This document shows positions 62,796 through 64,000 of a stretch of DNA of 64,000 nucleotides, piece after piece. The notes beneath the pieces are model-generated. The model was not told the origin of the DNA, ran no database searches, and saw only the letters and a list, made by a program, of their open reading frames with translations. This DNA comes from Terriglobales bacterium. GTDB lineage: Bacteria; Acidobacteriota; Terriglobia; Terriglobales; Acidobacteriaceae. Location of the stretch: contig DATMPC010000091.1 in NCBI GenBank assembly GCA_035567895.1, positions 1 through 64,000 of the forward strand. Direction: 5' to 3'. The stretch's first letter is position 1. The number at the start of each line of letters is the position of its first letter. Made by a program: the position numbers and the translations under genes.

Positions 62796-64000
62796 ATGAA
62801 GATATTGACCTTGGGCTGTGCTCTGCTGCTGCCCGTGATCGCATACGCACAAACCGCCGACATCATCTTCACCGACGCCGATATCTACACCGGCGGACAC
62901 TTCTCGACACCCGGTGATGCCTTTGCCGCAACAGACGGTCCGCGCGCAAAATCCATCGCCATTGCAAACGGCAAGATCGTCGCAATCGGCGGCGATGATG
63001 AGGTCCTGGCGCACAAGGGACCGAAGACGCAGATTGTCGATCTTGGCGGGAAGTTCGTCATGCCCGGGTTCAACGATGCGCATTGTCATCTCGCGAACGG
63101 TGGACAAGCCAAACTGGAGGTTGATCTGGTTGGGGTGAAGTCTCTGGAAGAGATGAAGCAGCGCGTCGCGGACGGTGAAAAGAAAGCGGCTCCAGGGGAA
63201 TGGGTTCTTGGCCGTGGCTGGGACCACACAATGTGGCCATCGCAGCAGTTGCCCAGCAGGCAGGATTTGGACGCGGTCACCGCTGGCCATCCTGCATTCT
63301 TTGTCCGCGTCGATGGACACATTGCTGTGGCGAATTCGGCAGCATTGAAGATCGCCGGACTGAACCGCAACAGTAAAGACATTCCCGGCGGACAGGCGGA
63401 TCGAGACAGCTCCGGCGAACTCACCGGAATCGTTCGCGAAAGCACGAAAGATGCCTTCTACAAAGTCATTCCTCCGATCTCGGCTGCCAAGAGGCGGCAG
63501 GCGATCGAACTCGTCCTGGCCGAAGCGGCGCAGTGGGGGCTTACCTCCGCCCAAGACAACTCCAGCTGGGAAGATTTTCTCGTTTATGACCAGTTAAGGC
63601 GCGAAAGCAAACTCACATTACGCATCGCCGAATGGCTGCGATTCAACGATCGAGTGAAGACGCTTGTTCAGCAGCGAGGCCATAACCCGAGCAGCGACAC
63701 CATGCTACACACCACTCAACTCAAGGGTTTCATGGATGGATCTCTGGGATCGGCTACGGCGGCGATGCTCCAGCCCTATTCCGACAATCCAAAGAACGCT
63801 GGGCTGCCGCAGTACGATCAGGCGACGCTAACGAAGCTGACTGTGGAGCGGGCTGCTGTGGGATTTCAGATTGGATTCCACGCAATTGGCGATCGCGGGG
63901 CGAACATGGCGTTGAACGCCTTTCAGGAGGCTTTACGCCAAGCGAAGGCAGCCCATTCTCGAGCCCCGGCCGGGTCGCAGTCATTTTCGGACTTCCGCTT
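62796..64000 (+). CDS. YtcJ-like exported amidohydrolase (3' partial)
   Basis: The frame opens at ATG 62796, behind GAGGAG, and runs off the window end after 401 codons. A signal peptide (MKILTLGCALLLPVIAYAQ) is present. Residues 20-90 form the beta-sandwich, and MPGFNDAHCHLANGG near 93-108 carries the first two metal histidines of the amidohydrolase_3 barrel. LGRGWDHTMWP near 147, KGFMDGSLGSATAAM near 310 and GFQIGFHAIGDRGANMAL near 356 are typical of YtcJ-type proteins, whose natural substrates are mostly unknown. The missing part should carry the last catalytic Asp. Confidence 0.88.
   Translation, partial: MKILTLGCALLLPVIAYAQTADIIFTDADIYTGGHFSTPGDAFAATDGPRAKSIAIANGKIVAIGGDDEVLAHKGPKTQIVDLGGKFVMPGFNDAHCHLANGGQAKLEVDLVGVKSLEEMKQRVADGEKKAAPGEWVLGRGWDHTMWPSQQLPSRQDLDAVTAGHPAFFVRVDGHIAVANSAALKIAGLNRNSKDIPGGQADRDSSGELTGIVRESTKDAFYKVIPPISAAKRRQAIELVLAEAAQWGLTSAQDNSSWEDFLVYDQLRRESKLTLRIAEWLRFNDRVKTLVQQRGHNPSSDTMLHTTQLKGFMDGSLGSATAAMLQPYSDNPKNAGLPQYDQATLTKLTVERAAVGFQIGFHAIGDRGANMALNAFQEALRQAKAAHSRAPAGSQSFSDFR

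Noticed and set aside
62739-63554. 271-codon minus-strand frame
   Set aside because: Opposite the amidohydrolase, which has a clear signal peptide, ribosome site and metal motifs; the opposing frame also runs into a repeat.

Overview
The window looks like a chromosomal stretch of an acidobacterium (class Terriglobia, Koribacter/Sulfotelmatobacter-like). The main markers are three secreted VWFA-related proteins of the acidobacterial type in a row, two very large orphan MacB/FtsX-type permeases of the ADOP type without a cognate ATPase, a membrane-anchored winged-helix/TPR regulator, and several families of short palindromic repeats between genes. The taxon is inferred from gene content only. 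No rRNA, CRISPR array, prophage or insertion sequence was seen. One tRNA-Arg(CCU) is present.

Layout. 1-6.2 kb: end of a membrane glycosyltransferase, a LysM/glycoside-hydrolase-like lipoprotein candidate, a single-ring Clp-type AAA+ ATPase and an M48 metalloprotease. 6.4-11.1 kb: an MglA-type GTPase and three VWFA-related exported proteins. 11.2-13 kb: rluD-like and lgt, overlapping by one base. 13-17.7 kb: a beta-mannosidase-like GH2 enzyme divergent from a sodium:solute symporter. 17.8-24.6 kb: a secreted unknown, ADOP permease 1, tRNA-Arg, a membrane-anchored LuxR regulator with a DUF4199 protein, and an acetamidase/formamidase. 24.7-29 kb: methyltransferase/AraC and metallophosphoesterase/TetR divergent pairs, the second with a clear palindromic operator. 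29-34 kb: a His-rich outer-membrane/periplasmic set with a c-type cytochrome, mscL, a PilZ protein, a helical-repeat protein and a vapBC pair with a frame-disrupted toxin gene. 34-43.6 kb: a BadF-type sugar kinase, a PilZ-GAF-TonB fusion, a small cytochrome, a wHTH-TPR regulator, an aspartyl protease, a GNAT, a methyltransferase and proC. 44-51.7 kb: a hybrid sensor kinase divergent from a receiver-ATPase protein bracketed by two near-identical palindromic elements, then ADOP permease 2. 52-64 kb: an M20 peptidase, a MarR-GNAT fusion with its palindrome, an SH3/TPR protein, uppP, a FAD oxidoreductase, ftsK, a LeuA-like lyase, a second M20 peptidase and a YtcJ-like amidohydrolase cut by the window end.

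Most genes are single units or pairs rather than long operons. The themes are cell envelope (lgt, uppP, mscL, TonB-like, VWFA, FtsK), signalling (PilZ, hybrid kinase, membrane-tethered regulators) and scavenging of sugars and peptides. The most unusual items are the PilZ-GAF-TM-TonB protein, the D2-only Clp ATPase carrying an LGF tripeptide where ClpP-binding loops sit, the frameshifted vapC, the intrinsic terminator inside the proC leader, and three palindromic repeat families, one copy of which lies inside the sensor-kinase coding sequence.
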